In this document: positions 18,859 through 28,710 of the stretch, piece after piece
Layout: every line of letters begins with the position of its first letter
Position numbering within the stretch: the stretch's first letter is position 1
Assembly: GCF_000021325.1 (NCBI RefSeq)
Contig: NC_011365.1
Coordinates: 2,136,001 to 2,200,000, forward strand
Direction of reading: 5' to 3'
Length of the DNA: 64,000 bases
Origin: Gluconacetobacter diazotrophicus PA1 5
GTDB taxonomy: Bacteria; Pseudomonadota; Alphaproteobacteria; Acetobacterales; Acetobacteraceae
The notes under the pieces: generated by a model
Database searches by the model: none
The model's input: only the letters and a program-made list of their open reading frames with translations
What the model was told of the DNA's origin: nothing
Translations under genes and position numbers: made by a program

Positions 18859-19830
18859 ATGTACAGGGCGATTCGCATCCATGATTACGGCGGGCCCGAA
18901 GTCCTGAAGCTGGAAACGCTGCCCAGCCCCGTGCCCGGACGGGGGGAAATCCTGATCCGGCAGGAGGCGATCGGCGTCAATTTCATCGACATCTATTTTC
19001 GCACCGGGCTGTACAAGCTGCCCACCCTGCCCGCCATCCCGGGGATGGAAGGGGCCGGAACCGTGCTCGCCGTGGGCGAGGACGTGGCCGACCTGGTTCC
19101 CGGCGACCGGGTGGCCTATCCCACCGCCCTGGGCGGCTATGCCGAATGCCGCACCATCGCGGCCGATCGCGTCGTGCCCCTGCCGCCCGACATTTCGTCC
19201 GAAGTCGCGGCCGCCTGCATGCTGCGCGGCCTGACGGTGCATATGCTGCTGCGCGAGGTCCATGCGGTACAACCGGGCGAGACGATCCTGGTCCATGCGG
19301 CGGCGGGCGGTGTCGGCCTGCTGATGTGCCAGTGGGCGCGGTATCTGGGCGTGCGGATGATCGGCGTGGTGTCGACCGAGGAAAAGGGCGAACTGGCCCG
19401 GCAGAACGGGGCGTCCGACATCCTGGTCGGGTACGACAACCTGGCCGCGCGCGTGCGCAAGCTGACGGATGGCGCCATGGTGCCCGTCGTCTATGACAGT
19501 ATCGGCAAGGACACGTTCGTCGCCAGCCTGGATTGCCTGGCACCGCGCGGACTGATGGTCAGCTACGGCAACGCGTCGGGCGAGATCACGGGCATTTCGG
19601 TGGGCATGCTGGCCACGCGCGGCAGCCTGTATCTGACCCGGCCGGGGCTGACGACCTATATCGCCCAGCGTCCGGCGCTGCTGGCAGGCGCCGCGGAACT
19701 GTTCGGGCTGATCGCGCAGGGTGTGCTTTCGGTGCGGATCGGCCAGCGCTTCGCCCTGGCCGACGCGGCGGAAGCCCAGCGGGCGCTGGAGGCGCGGACG
19801 ACGGTAGGGAGTACGATCCTGGTGCCGTGA
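18859..19830 (+). CDS. NADPH:quinone oxidoreductase (zinc-independent MDR family)
   Basis: A 323-aa medium-chain dehydrogenase/reductase of the quinone oxidoreductase (QOR/CryZ) group, which reduces quinones with NADPH in the cytosol. The QOR blocks EAIGVNFIDIYFRTGLYK, PGMEGAGTV and the Rossmann motif VHAAAGGVGLLMCQWARYLG are present. The zinc-binding Cys/His set of alcohol dehydrogenases is absent. The ATG has GGAAAGGAAGAGAG upstream, a good ribosome site. It lies 28 bp after ogt on the same strand, and the two may be co-transcribed. Confidence 0.92.
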   Translation: MYRAIRIHDYGGPEVLKLETLPSPVPGRGEILIRQEAIGVNFIDIYFRTGLYKLPTLPAIPGMEGAGTVLAVGEDVADLVPGDRVAYPTALGGYAECRTIAADRVVPLPPDISSEVAAACMLRGLTVHMLLREVHAVQPGETILVHAAAGGVGLLMCQWARYLGVRMIGVVSTEEKGELARQNGASDILVGYDNLAARVRKLTDGAMVPVVYDSIGKDTFVASLDCLAPRGLMVSYGNASGEITGISVGMLATRGSLYLTRPGLTTYIAQRPALLAGAAELFGLIAQGVLSVRIGQRFALADAAEAQRALEARTTVGSTILVP

Positions 19831-19835
19831 TAGAT

Positions 19836-19879
19836 ATGGGGCTCTGCCCCATGCCCCGCCAAAGGCCGGGGGCCTTTGG
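19836..19879. repeat. Double-hairpin intergenic element (terminator-like)
   Basis: Two adjacent perfect stems: ATGGGGC (19836-19842)/GCCCCAT (19846-19852) with a 3-nt loop, then CCAAAGGCC (19859-19867)/GGCCTTTGG (19871-19879) with a 3-nt loop. It lies between the convergent ends of qor and the SDR gene. I recall similar GGGGCTCTGCCCC...CCAAAGG...CCTTTGG elements recurring in acetic acid bacterial genomes. Confidence 0.65.
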
Positions 19880-19897
19880 AAACCGATTCCGGCTTCC

Positions 19898-20860
19898 CTA
19901 CGACAGCGCCACCCCGGTCAGCCGCTCGGACACCGCCCACAGGCGGCGCGCCACGGGCAGGTTGCGGGCCTGCGCCGGGACGCGCGCATCCGTCACCCGG
20001 CCCCGCCGTTCGCCCCGTCCCCCGGGGCCGTAATACCCGCCATCCACGGCCTCGGCCCCCGCTGCCGCAAACAGGATCGGCCGCGCCCCGGCCGCGGCCG
20101 ACTGGCCCAGCGTCCGGAACGCGACCTCCGTCAGGCAGCGCAGCAGGCGTTCCGCCACGCCCTGCCGCGCTGCCGAGCGGCTGATGGCCAGGTCGGTCTG
20201 CGACCAGCCCGGATGGGCGGCGATGGAATGCAGCTTCCAGCCCCCGGACTGTGCCAGCCGGTCCAGTTCCAGCGCGAAGATCAGGTTGGCCAGCTTGCTC
20301 TGCTGGTAGGCCCCGAAGGGGCTGTAGCGATGCCGTGCCTGCAGATCGTCGAACGTGATGTGCCCCTGCCGGGCCGCCAGGCTGGCGACGGTGACGACCC
20401 GCGCCCCGCCCGGGGCCCGGACCAGCAGCGGCCGCAGCCGCCCGGTCAGGGCGAAATGGCCCAGGTAATTGGTGCCGAACTGCAGTTCGAACCCGTCTTC
20501 GGTTTCCTGTCGCCGGGGCGGGGCCATCACGCCCGCATTGTTCACCAGGATGTCCACCGCCCCCGGTCCCTGCCCCTTCAGCCGCTCGGTCAGGTCGCCC
20601 GCGAAATCGGCGATCGACCGCAGGCTGGCCAGGTCCAGCACCATGAATTCGGCGCGCGCATCCGCAACTCGCGTCCGCAGCCCCGCCAGGGCGGCGGCGC
20701 CGCGATCGGCATTGCGCCCGGTCAGGATGACCGTGGCCCCGCGCGACGCCAGGCCGCATGCGGTCTCGTACCCTAGCCCGCCGGTCGCCCCCGTCACCAC
20801 GGCGACGCGGCCGGTCAGGTCGGGGGCACGGTCGATCGTCCATTTCAGGGGTACGCTCAT
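19898..20860 (-). CDS. Short-chain dehydrogenase/reductase (retinol-dehydrogenase-like)
   Basis: A 320-aa SDR. The cofactor motif is TGATGGLGYETA, typical of NADP-binding classical SDRs, with structural NNAGVM, a Ser block VVTVASLAA and the catalytic YQQSK (Tyr-x3-Lys). Length over 300 with a C-terminal extension and the 'NYLGHFALTGRL' block place it with the retinol dehydrogenase/WW-oxidoreductase-like group of unknown bacterial substrate. ATG 20860 overlaps the dedA stop (ATGA), so the two are translationally coupled. Confidence 0.88.
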   Translation of the reverse strand: MSVPLKWTIDRAPDLTGRVAVVTGATGGLGYETACGLASRGATVILTGRNADRGAAALAGLRTRVADARAEFMVLDLASLRSIADFAGDLTERLKGQGPGAVDILVNNAGVMAPPRRQETEDGFELQFGTNYLGHFALTGRLRPLLVRAPGGARVVTVASLAARQGHITFDDLQARHRYSPFGAYQQSKLANLIFALELDRLAQSGGWKLHSIAAHPGWSQTDLAISRSAARQGVAERLLRCLTEVAFRTLGQSAAAGARPILFAAAGAEAVDGGYYGPGGRGERRGRVTDARVPAQARNLPVARRLWAVSERLTGVALS

Positions 20861-21564
20861 CGCGCAGGCTCCTTCTGCTGTTCCCGTTCGGCCTCCCGGG
20901 TCGCTTCCTCGGTCAGGCGCCGTTCGTTCTTCTTCAGGAAGACGAAACTGCCGCCGATGACCAGCGTCGCGAGCACGCCCAGGGCGACCCCGACGGGACC
21001 CGAAATGCTCAGCACCTGATGGCCCAGGAAATAGGCACCATAGGCGTATCCACCCGCCCAGCCGATGCCGCCCAGCGCGTTGAACAGCAAAAACGTGTGC
21101 CATGGCATGTGGTTCGCGCCCGCCAGCAGGGCCACGAAGACCCGCAGGATGGCGATGAATCGGCCGAAGAAGACCACCTTGCCGCCATGGCGGCGGAACA
21201 GGTAGCGTCCCAGCATCAGGCGCTGAGACGTCAGGTAGACTTTCGACCCGTGCCGTTCCAGCAGGCGATAGCCGTATGTGCGCCCGATCAGATAGCCGAA
21301 ATTGTCCCCCATGATGGCACCCAGGACGGCCGCCACCGCGACCCAGCCGATATCCAGCCGGTGCGTGGCCGCGCAATACAGGGCGGACGATATGATCAGC
21401 GTTTCGGCCGGCAGCGGCAGGCCCATGCTTTCCAGCATGACGATCACGCCGATCACGCCGTATCCGTACTGGATGAAGAGGGATTCGAACTGATGAACCA
21501 GCGGACCGGACCTGACCTGTTGCGAAGAACAGGCTGAGGAACCGTCTGGCCGGCTCCGTGTCAA
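20857..21564 (-). CDS. DedA family membrane protein
   Basis: An inner-membrane DedA/VTT-domain protein of about 235 aa. DedA proteins act in membrane homeostasis, and several are undecaprenyl-phosphate or lipid flippases. Seen are MLESMGLPLPAETLIISSA (the E-x-GLPLPAE re-entrant motif), GDNFGYLIGRTYGYRLLERHG (GDxxGYxxGR), and GKVVFFGRFIAILRVFVALLAGANHM (FxGRF-x3-R-x6-AG). The start is unclear: TTG 21564 avoids overlap with the divergent peptidase, while ATG 21606 would overlap its start codon. A hydrophilic charged C-tail (KKNERRLTEEATREAEREQQK) follows the last membrane segment. Confidence 0.85.
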   Translation of the reverse strand: MTRSRPDGSSACSSQQVRSGPLVHQFESLFIQYGYGVIGVIVMLESMGLPLPAETLIISSALYCAATHRLDIGWVAVAAVLGAIMGDNFGYLIGRTYGYRLLERHGSKVYLTSQRLMLGRYLFRRHGGKVVFFGRFIAILRVFVALLAGANHMPWHTFLLFNALGGIGWAGGYAYGAYFLGHQVLSISGPVGVALGVLATLVIGGSFVFLKKNERRLTEEATREAEREQQKEPAR

Positions 21565-21604
21565 GTCAATACGACGAACGGAACAGCGGAACAGGAGTAC
21601 ACAC

Positions 21605-23593
21605 ATGACAGATCCGACCGTCGCGAAGGGGGCGTCCGTCCTGACGCAGCCCTTTGGCACCTGGCCGTCCGCCGTCACCACCGCCCTGGTCGCGGGCAGG
21701 ACGGTGGGGCTGTCGGCGGTGCAGGCCGATGGCGATGCGATCCTCTGGCTGGAAACCCGCCCCTCGGAAGCCGGGCGGACGGTGCTGGTCCGCTGGACGG
21801 CAGGCACCGGCGCGGTCGACCTGACGCCGCCGCCGCTGGATGTCGGCACGCGGGTGCACGAATATGGGGGCGGGGCCTATGCCGTATCCGGCGGCCGCAT
21901 CGCCTTCAGCCACCGCCCCGACGGCAGCGTCTGGGTGATCGAGGCCGACGGACCCGCGCGGGCGATCAGCACGGTGGCCGGCCTGCGCTTCGCCGATTTC
22001 ACCTTCGATCCCGCCGGCGCACGGCTGTTCTGCGTGCGCGAGGACCACCGTGCGGGCGGCGAGCCGGTCTCGGCGCTGGTCGCACTTCCCCTGGCGGGCG
22101 GCGACCCGGCCACGCAGGCGGGGCAGGTCCTGGTGTCCGGCCCCGATTTCGTCAGCTCGCCTCGCCCGTCGCCCGATGGCGCCCATCTGGCCTGGATCGA
22201 GTGGAACCATCCCGCCATGCCGTGGGATGCGACACGCCTGCGCGTGGGCCGTCTGGAGCGGGACGGCACCCTGGCCGGCGCGCGCACCCTGGCGGGCGAC
22301 GGCGATCCTGAATCGGTCATCGAACCCGCCTGGGCCGGCCCACGGGCCCTGTACGCGGCGTCGGACCGCAGCGGCTGGTGGAATTTGTGGCGCTTCACCC
22401 TGCCGGGCGGCGGCCCCGAACCCGTCGCCCCGATGGCGGCCGAGATCGGCCTGCCGCACTGGGTGTTCGGCCAATGCAGCTACCGTCCGCTGCCGGACGG
22501 ATCGATCCTGGCCATCGCGATCGACCATGGCGAGGCGCGGACGATCCGGATCAAGGACGATCCGGACCCGTCCATGAGGGTCCATGCCGTGGCATTCGGC
22601 CATCCGGCACAATGCCCGGCCCCGCTGGCGGACGGATCGCTGGCGTGGATCGACACCCCGCCGGACGGCCCTCCGGCGGTGGTGCACGGCCGCGTGGGCG
22701 CGCCGCCGGATACCCTGCGGGCCGCCGCGGTCCTGGACCTGGCCCCCGGCGACATCGCCCGGGCCGAGACGATTCGTTTCCCGCTGCCCGACGCGCCGGG
22801 CGGGGTGCAGCGGGGCCATGCGTTCTTCTACCCCCCGGCCAGCAGCCGCTTTCGCGGCCCGGCGGACGAAAAGCCGCCCCTGATCGTGATGGCCCATGGC
22901 GGCCCGACCGGCCGGGCGAGCGAGGCGTTTTCCTTCAAGGTGCAATGGTGGACCAGTCGCGGCTTCGCCGTGGTGGACGTCAATTACGGCGGATCGACCG
23001 GCTTCGGCCGTGCCTATCGCCGTCGGCTGGAGGGGAAGTGGGGCGAAATCGACGTGGCGGACTGCATCGCCGCCTGCCGCTTCCTGATCGAGCACGGCCG
23101 CGTCGACCCCCATCGCATCGCCATTCGCGGCAGCAGCGCCGGGGGGCTGACGGTGCTGCTGGCGCTGGCGCGGTCCAGCCTGTTCGCCGCCGGGGCCAGC
23201 CTGTACGGCGTCACCGACCTGCGCGCCCTGGCGCAGGAAACCCACAAGTTCGAATCCCGCTATCTGGACAGCCTGGTGGGCCCCTATCCGGCGGCCGAGG
23301 CCACCTACCTGGCCCGCTCGCCCCTGACGCAGGCCACGGGAATCCAGGTCCCGGTACTGTTCCTGCACGGGCTGGACGACGCCGTCGTTCCGCCCGGACA
23401 GGCCCGCGCCATGGCAACGGCCCTGTCCGGCAACGCCGTGCCCCATGCCCACTATGAATTTCCCGGCGAAAGCCACGGCTTCCGGCGCGAGGCCACCATA
23501 CGCCGCGCGCTGGACCTGGAACTGGATTTCTATGGACAGGTGTTCGGCTTCACGGTTCCGGATGTCAGCGAACGGGTGGTCATGCGGTCCTGA
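21605..23593 (+). CDS. S9 family serine peptidase (acylaminoacyl/prolyl-oligopeptidase type)
   Basis: A 662-aa cytosolic peptidase: an N-terminal beta-propeller (residues about 1-400; blocks such as GGGAYAVSGGRIAFS, FVSSPRPSPDGAHLAWIEW) followed by an alpha/beta-hydrolase domain. The catalytic triad is visible: Ser511 in GSSAGG, Asp592 in HGLDDAVVP and His624 in GESHGF. The GGSTGFGRAYRRRL block before the nucleophile is typical of S9C/dipeptidyl-aminopeptidase-like enzymes. No signal peptide. ATG 21605 has AGGAG eight bases upstream. Likely a housekeeping peptide-degrading enzyme. Confidence 0.92.
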   Translation: MTDPTVAKGASVLTQPFGTWPSAVTTALVAGRTVGLSAVQADGDAILWLETRPSEAGRTVLVRWTAGTGAVDLTPPPLDVGTRVHEYGGGAYAVSGGRIAFSHRPDGSVWVIEADGPARAISTVAGLRFADFTFDPAGARLFCVREDHRAGGEPVSALVALPLAGGDPATQAGQVLVSGPDFVSSPRPSPDGAHLAWIEWNHPAMPWDATRLRVGRLERDGTLAGARTLAGDGDPESVIEPAWAGPRALYAASDRSGWWNLWRFTLPGGGPEPVAPMAAEIGLPHWVFGQCSYRPLPDGSILAIAIDHGEARTIRIKDDPDPSMRVHAVAFGHPAQCPAPLADGSLAWIDTPPDGPPAVVHGRVGAPPDTLRAAAVLDLAPGDIARAETIRFPLPDAPGGVQRGHAFFYPPASSRFRGPADEKPPLIVMAHGGPTGRASEAFSFKVQWWTSRGFAVVDVNYGGSTGFGRAYRRRLEGKWGEIDVADCIAACRFLIEHGRVDPHRIAIRGSSAGGLTVLLALARSSLFAAGASLYGVTDLRALAQETHKFESRYLDSLVGPYPAAEATYLARSPLTQATGIQVPVLFLHGLDDAVVPPGQARAMATALSGNAVPHAHYEFPGESHGFRREATIRRALDLELDFYGQVFGFTVPDVSERVVMRS

Positions 23594-23605
23594 TGGTCTG
23601 CATCG

Positions 23606-24268
23606 TCAGACCTTTCCGTACCGGCTGACCTCCTCGTCCCGGACGCCCAGCCTTTCCCCCAGGCGGACCAGGTCGGCCAGGGAATCGGCGCCCATCTTCC
23701 TCATGACGCCGGAGCGATGGGCCTTGATCGCGACGACGCTCAGGGAAAGACGGGCCGCGATCTGCTTGTTCATCAGGCCCGCGACGACCAGGGCCATGAC
23801 TTCGCGCTCGCGCGCCGACAGGGTGGCGTAACGCTGCCGGGCGTCGGCCGCGCCCTGGTCCTGGCGCCATTGCCGCCACCATGTCTCCACCGCGTCCGAG
23901 ACAGCCGACAGCATCGCCTGGTCGCCGAACGGCTTGGCCAGGAAATCGATCGCCCCCGTCCGCATGCCCCGGACGGCCATCGGAATGTCCCCATGACCGG
24001 TCATGATGATGGTCGGGATGCGGAGTCCCGCGTCGACGATCGCCTCGTGGAAGTCGAGGCCGTCGATCCGGCCCAGCTTCACGTCCAGTACCAGGCAGCA
24101 CGGCCCCTGTGGCACGCCGGCCTTCAGGAAGGCGTGCGGGTCGGCAAACAGGGTCACGGTGAAGCCGGCGGAACGGAACAGGCTGTCCAGCGACGCGCGC
24201 ACCCCGGCATCGTCATCGACGACGACGACATGCGGCCGGGGCCGGTCTTCCGGTGCCTGCCCGCTCAT
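23606..24268 (-). CDS. Response regulator, FixJ/NarL-like (receiver + LuxR-type HTH)
   Basis: A 220-aa transcription regulator. Receiver domain residues about 13-130 have the acidic pocket VVVVDDD, phospho-acceptor Asp62 in LDVKLG, the Thr in IIMTGHGD and Lys in LAKPF. The C-terminal LuxR/FixJ helix-turn-helix includes LSAREREVMALVVAGLMNKQIAARLSLSVVAIKAHRSGVMRKMGADS. The FixJ type fits the family of oxygen- or quinone-responsive regulators. ATG 24268 overlaps the kinase stop (ATGA). It lies opposite an iron-receptor operon, so regulation of that operon is possible but not shown. Confidence 0.92.
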   Translation of the reverse strand: MSGQAPEDRPRPHVVVVDDDAGVRASLDSLFRSAGFTVTLFADPHAFLKAGVPQGPCCLVLDVKLGRIDGLDFHEAIVDAGLRIPTIIMTGHGDIPMAVRGMRTGAIDFLAKPFGDQAMLSAVSDAVETWWRQWRQDQGAADARQRYATLSAREREVMALVVAGLMNKQIAARLSLSVVAIKAHRSGVMRKMGADSLADLVRLGERLGVRDEEVSRYGKV

Positions 24269-25374
24269 GCCGCTGCCGCCGCCGTGGCGTGCGCGGCGGG
24301 CAGCCTGACCGTTATGACGGCGCCGGAGGGCGTGCCGTTTGCGGCCGTGATCGCACCGCCATGCGACCGGACGATGTTCCGGCAGATCGCCAGTCCCATT
24401 CCCATCCCGTCCGGCCTGGTGGTGACGAAAGGCTCGAACAGCGCATTCGGGTCCGGTTGGGAAAATCCGGGCCCGGTATCCCGGATTTCCATTTCGATGG
24501 CGCCGGGACGGGATCTGTCCGCCCGCAGGGAAACGGTGATCGTCCTGCGCCGTCCGGCCACCGGTTCCAGCGCCTGTACCGCATTCATCATCAGATTCAC
24601 GACGACCTGCTGAATTTCGATCCTGTCCGCGTGGATCATGGGAAGGTCGTTTTGAAAGATTTTCTGCACCACGACCCGGCGCGCCGTCGTCTCGGACTGG
24701 AGAAGGGCGATCGTATCCTCGACGATCCGTCTCAGGTCCAGCGGGCACCGCGCGACCGGCGCCTTGCGGGTCAGTTCGCGCACATGCCCGACGATGTCGG
24801 CGGCCCGCCTGCCGTTGGCCTCGATCTGGCGGAAACAGGACAGGGCCTCGTCGAGATCGGGACGTGTCCGGTCCAGCCATCGGCCGCCGGAGAAGGCCAG
24901 GGTCGTCATCGCCGACAGGGGCTGGTTGACCTCGTGGGCGATCGACAGCGCCAGATGCCCGAGCGTGGCAATGCGATCCGCATGCGTCAGCGCCCGGGCG
25001 TGGCGCGCCAGATCGTCCCTGGCCCGTTTATTGCGAATGGTCAGGATCGTCACGACAATCGTCGCGGTGATGCTCAGGGCAAGCCGCGCATAGGCGCCGT
25101 CGAAGGAGCCGCCATGATGGACGATCGAGAAGGCCGCGCATTCCAGCACGACGCAGGCCGCGCCGATCATCTGCAGCATCCGCATGGTCGCGCGATCGGC
25201 GGCGAGCACGATGACCAGCACGTACAGAACGCCGAAGGCGTCATGGGACGGAAACAATGTGATACCGAACACCAGCACGGCAATCAGCGTCGTCGCGCAC
25301 CACAACCAGCCCCGCATCGGCCTCGCGCTTTCCTCTCTTTCGACCGCAACCTCCTGTTTCATGTGGTGAAACAA
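24265..25374 (-). CDS. Membrane sensor histidine kinase, FixL-like
   Basis: A 369-aa kinase. About four hydrophobic segments between residues 22 and 113 form the sensor. There is no PAS domain, unlike FixL. HisKA follows with phospho-acceptor His147 in SIAHEVNQPLSAM. The HATPase domain has an N box VVNLMMNAVQAL, G1 DTGPGF, and G2 GMGMGLAICRNIVRSHGG. The HExNQPL motif is the HPK4 group that pairs with FixJ-type regulators, as here. ATG 25374 overlaps a degenerate parS-like palindrome. The ligand cannot be inferred. Confidence 0.9.
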   Translation of the reverse strand: MFHHMKQEVAVEREESARPMRGWLWCATTLIAVLVFGITLFPSHDAFGVLYVLVIVLAADRATMRMLQMIGAACVVLECAAFSIVHHGGSFDGAYARLALSITATIVVTILTIRNKRARDDLARHARALTHADRIATLGHLALSIAHEVNQPLSAMTTLAFSGGRWLDRTRPDLDEALSCFRQIEANGRRAADIVGHVRELTRKAPVARCPLDLRRIVEDTIALLQSETTARRVVVQKIFQNDLPMIHADRIEIQQVVVNLMMNAVQALEPVAGRRRTITVSLRADRSRPGAIEMEIRDTGPGFSQPDPNALFEPFVTTRPDGMGMGLAICRNIVRSHGGAITAANGTPSGAVITVRLPAAHATAAAAA

Positions 25375-25504
25375 GACAGTCGCGCCCCCTATTCTGTTCC
25401 TGGATAAGACCGTTCCAAATAGTGAATTAAAACGGTCATATTAGAAAACGTTAACCCACCAGCAACATATACTTAAGGATACCCCACCCCGACACATTTT
25501 GCAA

Positions 25505-25524
25505 TTGTGAGTAATTCGCATTTG
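25505..25524 (+). promoter_or_regulatory. Fur-box-like sequence upstream of the iron receptor operon
   Basis: TTGTGAGTAATTCGCATTTG resembles Fur sites of the GAGAATnATTCnCATT kind, 45 bp upstream of the receptor ATG, in an AT-rich stretch. Iron repression of receptor-PiuC-Sel1 is a reasonable inference. Confidence 0.4.
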
Positions 25525-25568
25525 TGGTTTTAACGAAGCCACCTATCCGTGGTTGTGAGAACGACAGA

Positions 25569-28016
25569 ATGCCGCCTTCCCTGATCCGCCGTCGTATTTA
25601 TCCCGCCCCGTTCATGGCGGGCCTGGCGCTGCTCTATTCCGGGATTCACGTCCATGCCGCCGACGCGGCAACCGACACCAAGACATCCAAGCCCAAGCAT
25701 CATCGCCACGCCGCCGGCAAGGCGGCTGCTGCGGGAAAGGCGGCGGCGCATAATCCGGCGAAGGCCGCCCCTGCCCCGGCCGTCGCCGCGACCGGCACGA
25801 CGGCCGCCCGGCCGCTCTATGCCCCGCCGGGGACGACAAGCACCATTACCCCGACGGAAGAAAACCTGACTGTCGTTGGCAGTCCGATGAACATCCTGCA
25901 TCAGGATATCGGTCTCAGCCGCATGCCGCAGGATGTCATGCACACGCCGCAGACCGTCAATGTCGTGCCGCAGGTGCTGATGGAACAGCAGAACGTGAAA
26001 ACCCTCGACGAGGCGCTGAGAAACGTGCCCGGCATTACCGCATCGGTCGGTGAGGGCGAAGGCGGGATGAGCGGCGACCAGTTCCTGATCCGCGGCTTCC
26101 AGGCGCAGAACGATATCTATGAAGATGGCCTGCGCGACTATGGCGTCTATAGCCGCGACAGTTTCGATTATGACCATATTTCGGTCATCAAGGGACCGTC
26201 GTCCGAGGTCTTCGGAAACGGCACCACCGGTGGCGCCATCAACATGGTCACCAAGATGCCCCATCTGGGGAACAGCTATAGCGGCCAGTTTTCCGGCGGC
26301 TCGGCGGACTATTACCGCGGGACGCTGGACGTGAACCAGCAGATCGGCGAATCCACGGCCATCCGCATCGCCGGCATGGGCAATGAAAATGACGAGGTCG
26401 GGCGTGACGACGTCTATTCCCATCGCTGGGGTATCGCGCCGTCCATCGCCTTCGGCCTGGGCAAGCCCACGACGCTGACGATTGAATATTTCCATCAGAC
26501 CGATAACCGCATTCCCGATTACGGCGTGCCGCTGCTGACCAAGCCCGGCACGACCATCGCCCGTCCGGCCACCGAATTCGGCGTGAATCGCAACAACTGG
26601 TACGGCACGCAGTACGACCAGGACGATTCGAACGTCGATATGCTGTCGGCGCATCTCAAGCACGAATTCAACAGCCATATCACCTTCTATGACGACCTGC
26701 GGGGGGGGATGTACCAGCGTTATTTCTCCGCGTCGTGGGAAGGGTGTAATGCCACGTGTAACGCGGCATATTTCGGAAACGATCCCGCCAGCGCGCTTGT
26801 CGATCGCCGTGGCCATCTGGGTGGTCCGGAACCCTACCAGCAGAACGACTGGTCGGTGCAGAACGTCGCGTCAGCGATTGCGAAATTCAATACCGGCATG
26901 CTGAAGCACCAGATCATCGCCGGGTGGGACGTGGCCCATGTCTATGACCGTCGTACGAATTACGCCTACAACTACAATGGCCTGAATGGAACGCAGACCG
27001 ACACGACCGGCCTCGTCAATCCGACCAATTTCGTGCCAGGACTCCTGCTTGGGAATGTCGGCCAATACAGCAGCAACCTTGTGAATATCAGCGGTGTCGG
27101 ACGCGCGCTTCACAAAACCGGCGTTGCGACCGATGTCGGGGCTTTCTTCTCGGATCAGGTCTGGTTCGCACCGTGGTTCTCGGCCCGCGCCGGTTTCCGC
27201 TGGGACCATTGGGACAGCCATTATTCCGCCAACGAGGGAATGGTCGGCACGGGCGTTTCCTACGGCCAGAACCAGGATACCTACAATCCGACCGTCAACC
27301 TGATGTACACGCCCAATGATGACACCATGGTCTATTTCAACTGGGCACAGTCGACCACACCTCTCGGCCTGTATGTCACCAACAGTTCCGAACCGCTCCG
27401 GGCGACGAATGAAGGATACGCGCCGGAACGCAGCAGCCTTTACGAAATCGGCGCGAAATACAATGCTTTCCACGGTCGTATGGGCTTTACCGTATCCGCC
27501 TTCAGGCTGGAAAAAGGCAATTCCCTTCTGACCGATCCGACCACCGGTGACGTCACGCCGTCGAGCGACCGCCAGCGGAACCAGGGATTCGAATTGAGCG
27601 CATCCGGCGAAATCCTGAAGAACTGGAACGTGATTGCGACCTACGCATATTATGATGCGAAAACGATCGCGTCCGCCACGGCGGCGGATGTCGGCAAGCG
27701 CATTCAATATGCGCCGAAGAATTCGGCGACATTCTGGTCGACCTATACGATCGCACCGGCCACTCCATGGAACGTCACGTTCGGCGGCGGCCTGACCTGG
27801 CGGCAGAGCGTCTGGCTCGACCCCGCCAATACGGCGAAGGTACCGGATACCGTTGAATGGGATGCGATGATTTCGCACAGCTTCCTCAAGCATTGGAAAG
27901 TGGCCATGAACGGCTACAACCTTGCCAACAGGCTCAATTATTCGAACCTGTTCAGCGACCGCGTGACGCCGTCGACCGGCCGGGCTTTCCTGTTCAACAT
28001 CTCGGCCACCTATTAA
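25569..28016 (+). CDS. TonB-dependent siderophore receptor (Fiu/PiuA-like)
   Basis: An 815-aa outer-membrane receptor. A signal peptide ([21 protein letters not shown]) is followed by a Lys/Ala/Pro-rich linker ([20 protein letters not shown]...). The plug is of the siderophore-receptor type: [41 protein letters not shown], then [21 protein letters not shown], then [24 protein letters not shown]. The barrel ends in FLFNISATY, a typical C-terminus. The PiuC and Sel1 genes directly behind place it with catecholate receptors of the Fiu/PiuA group. ATG 25569 is chosen over an upstream GTG (25524). The gene looks less GC-rich than its neighbours. Confidence 0.93.
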   Translation: MPPSLIRRRIYPAPFMAGLALLYSGIHVHAADAATDTKTSKPKHHRHAAGKAAAAGKAAAHNPAKAAPAPAVAATGTTAARPLYAPPGTTSTITPTEENLTVVGSPMNILHQDIGLSRMPQDVMHTPQTVNVVPQVLMEQQNVKTLDEALRNVPGITASVGEGEGGMSGDQFLIRGFQAQNDIYEDGLRDYGVYSRDSFDYDHISVIKGPSSEVFGNGTTGGAINMVTKMPHLGNSYSGQFSGGSADYYRGTLDVNQQIGESTAIRIAGMGNENDEVGRDDVYSHRWGIAPSIAFGLGKPTTLTIEYFHQTDNRIPDYGVPLLTKPGTTIARPATEFGVNRNNWYGTQYDQDDSNVDMLSAHLKHEFNSHITFYDDLRGGMYQRYFSASWEGCNATCNAAYFGNDPASALVDRRGHLGGPEPYQQNDWSVQNVASAIAKFNTGMLKHQIIAGWDVAHVYDRRTNYAYNYNGLNGTQTDTTGLVNPTNFVPGLLLGNVGQYSSNLVNISGVGRALHKTGVATDVGAFFSDQVWFAPWFSARAGFRWDHWDSHYSANEGMVGTGVSYGQNQDTYNPTVNLMYTPNDDTMVYFNWAQSTTPLGLYVTNSSEPLRATNEGYAPERSSLYEIGAKYNAFHGRMGFTVSAFRLEKGNSLLTDPTTGDVTPSSDRQRNQGFELSASGEILKNWNVIATYAYYDAKTIASATAADVGKRIQYAPKNSATFWSTYTIAPATPWNVTFGGGLTWRQSVWLDPANTAKVPDTVEWDAMISHSFLKHWKVAMNGYNLANRLNYSNLFSDRVTPSTGRAFLFNISATY

Positions 28017-28026
28017 GGTTTTCACG

Positions 28027-28710
28027 ATGCTGATCCATATTCCCTCGGTCCTGACGGTGGAGGAGGTCGCGCATTGCCGCCAGATCATGGCCGGCGCGGA
28101 ATGGGTGGACGGCCGGGTCACGGCCGGCCCCCAGTCCGCCATGGTCAAGAACAACCTGCAGATCCCGCTTTCGTCCGATGCGCACAGGGAAATGCGCGAT
28201 ATCGTCCTGCGCGCACTGGGCCGCAATCCGACCTACAACAGCGCGGCCCTGCCGCTGCGGGTCGTGCCGCCGCTGTTCAACCGGTACGATGCCGGAATGT
28301 CGTTCGCGGCCCATGTCGACAACGCCATCCGCCCGATCCATGAAACCGGGGCGCGCGTTCGCACCGACCTGTCATCGACCCTGTTCCTGTCGGAACCCGA
28401 TGAATATGACGGCGGCGAACTGGTGCTGCACGAGCCCGGCAGCACGCAGGAGCTCAAGCTGCCCGCCGGGGACATGGTCCTCTATCCGACCACGGCCCTG
28501 CACAGCGTCAACGAGGTGACGCGCGGTTCCCGCCTTGCCTCGTTCTTCTGGACGCAATCCATGATCGCGGATGAAGCGCGGCGCCGGATCATGTTCGAAC
28601 TGGACAGGACCATCATGGACCTGAGGACGCGCCTGCCCGATGACGACCTGGCGGTGCTGAACCTGACGAACTGCTACCACAACCTGATGAGGCAGTGGTG
28701 CGTGCTCTAG
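28027..28710 (+). CDS. piuC: PKHD-type Fe(II)/2-oxoglutarate hydroxylase PiuC/YbiX
   Basis: A 227-aa Fe(II)- and 2-oxoglutarate-dependent dioxygenase co-encoded with Fiu-type receptors and linked to handling of catechol siderophores and iron uptake. The double-stranded beta-helix motif HVDNAIRP supplies His-x-Asp. The distal His is in [18 protein letters not shown], followed by the 2-oxoglutarate-binding Arg. The N-terminus [21 protein letters not shown] and C-terminal [14 protein letters not shown]-like block match the family. It starts 10 bp after the receptor stop; its end overlaps the Sel1 gene. Confidence 0.94.
   Translation: MLIHIPSVLTVEEVAHCRQIMAGAEWVDGRVTAGPQSAMVKNNLQIPLSSDAHREMRDIVLRALGRNPTYNSAALPLRVVPPLFNRYDAGMSFAAHVDNAIRPIHETGARVRTDLSSTLFLSEPDEYDGGELVLHEPGSTQELKLPAGDMVLYPTTALHSVNEVTRGSRLASFFWTQSMIADEARRRIMFELDRTIMDLRTRLPDDDLAVLNLTNCYHNLMRQWCVL

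Noticed and set aside
21566-23476. 636-aa frame antisense to the S9 peptidase
   Set aside because: Shadow frame; the catalytic triad lies on the other strand.
25355-25373. parS-like palindrome TGTTTCA-N5-TGAAACA at the histidine kinase start
   Set aside because: The central CACGTG is replaced by a longer spacer, so a ParB dimer would not be expected to bind; kept only as a possible decayed parS.
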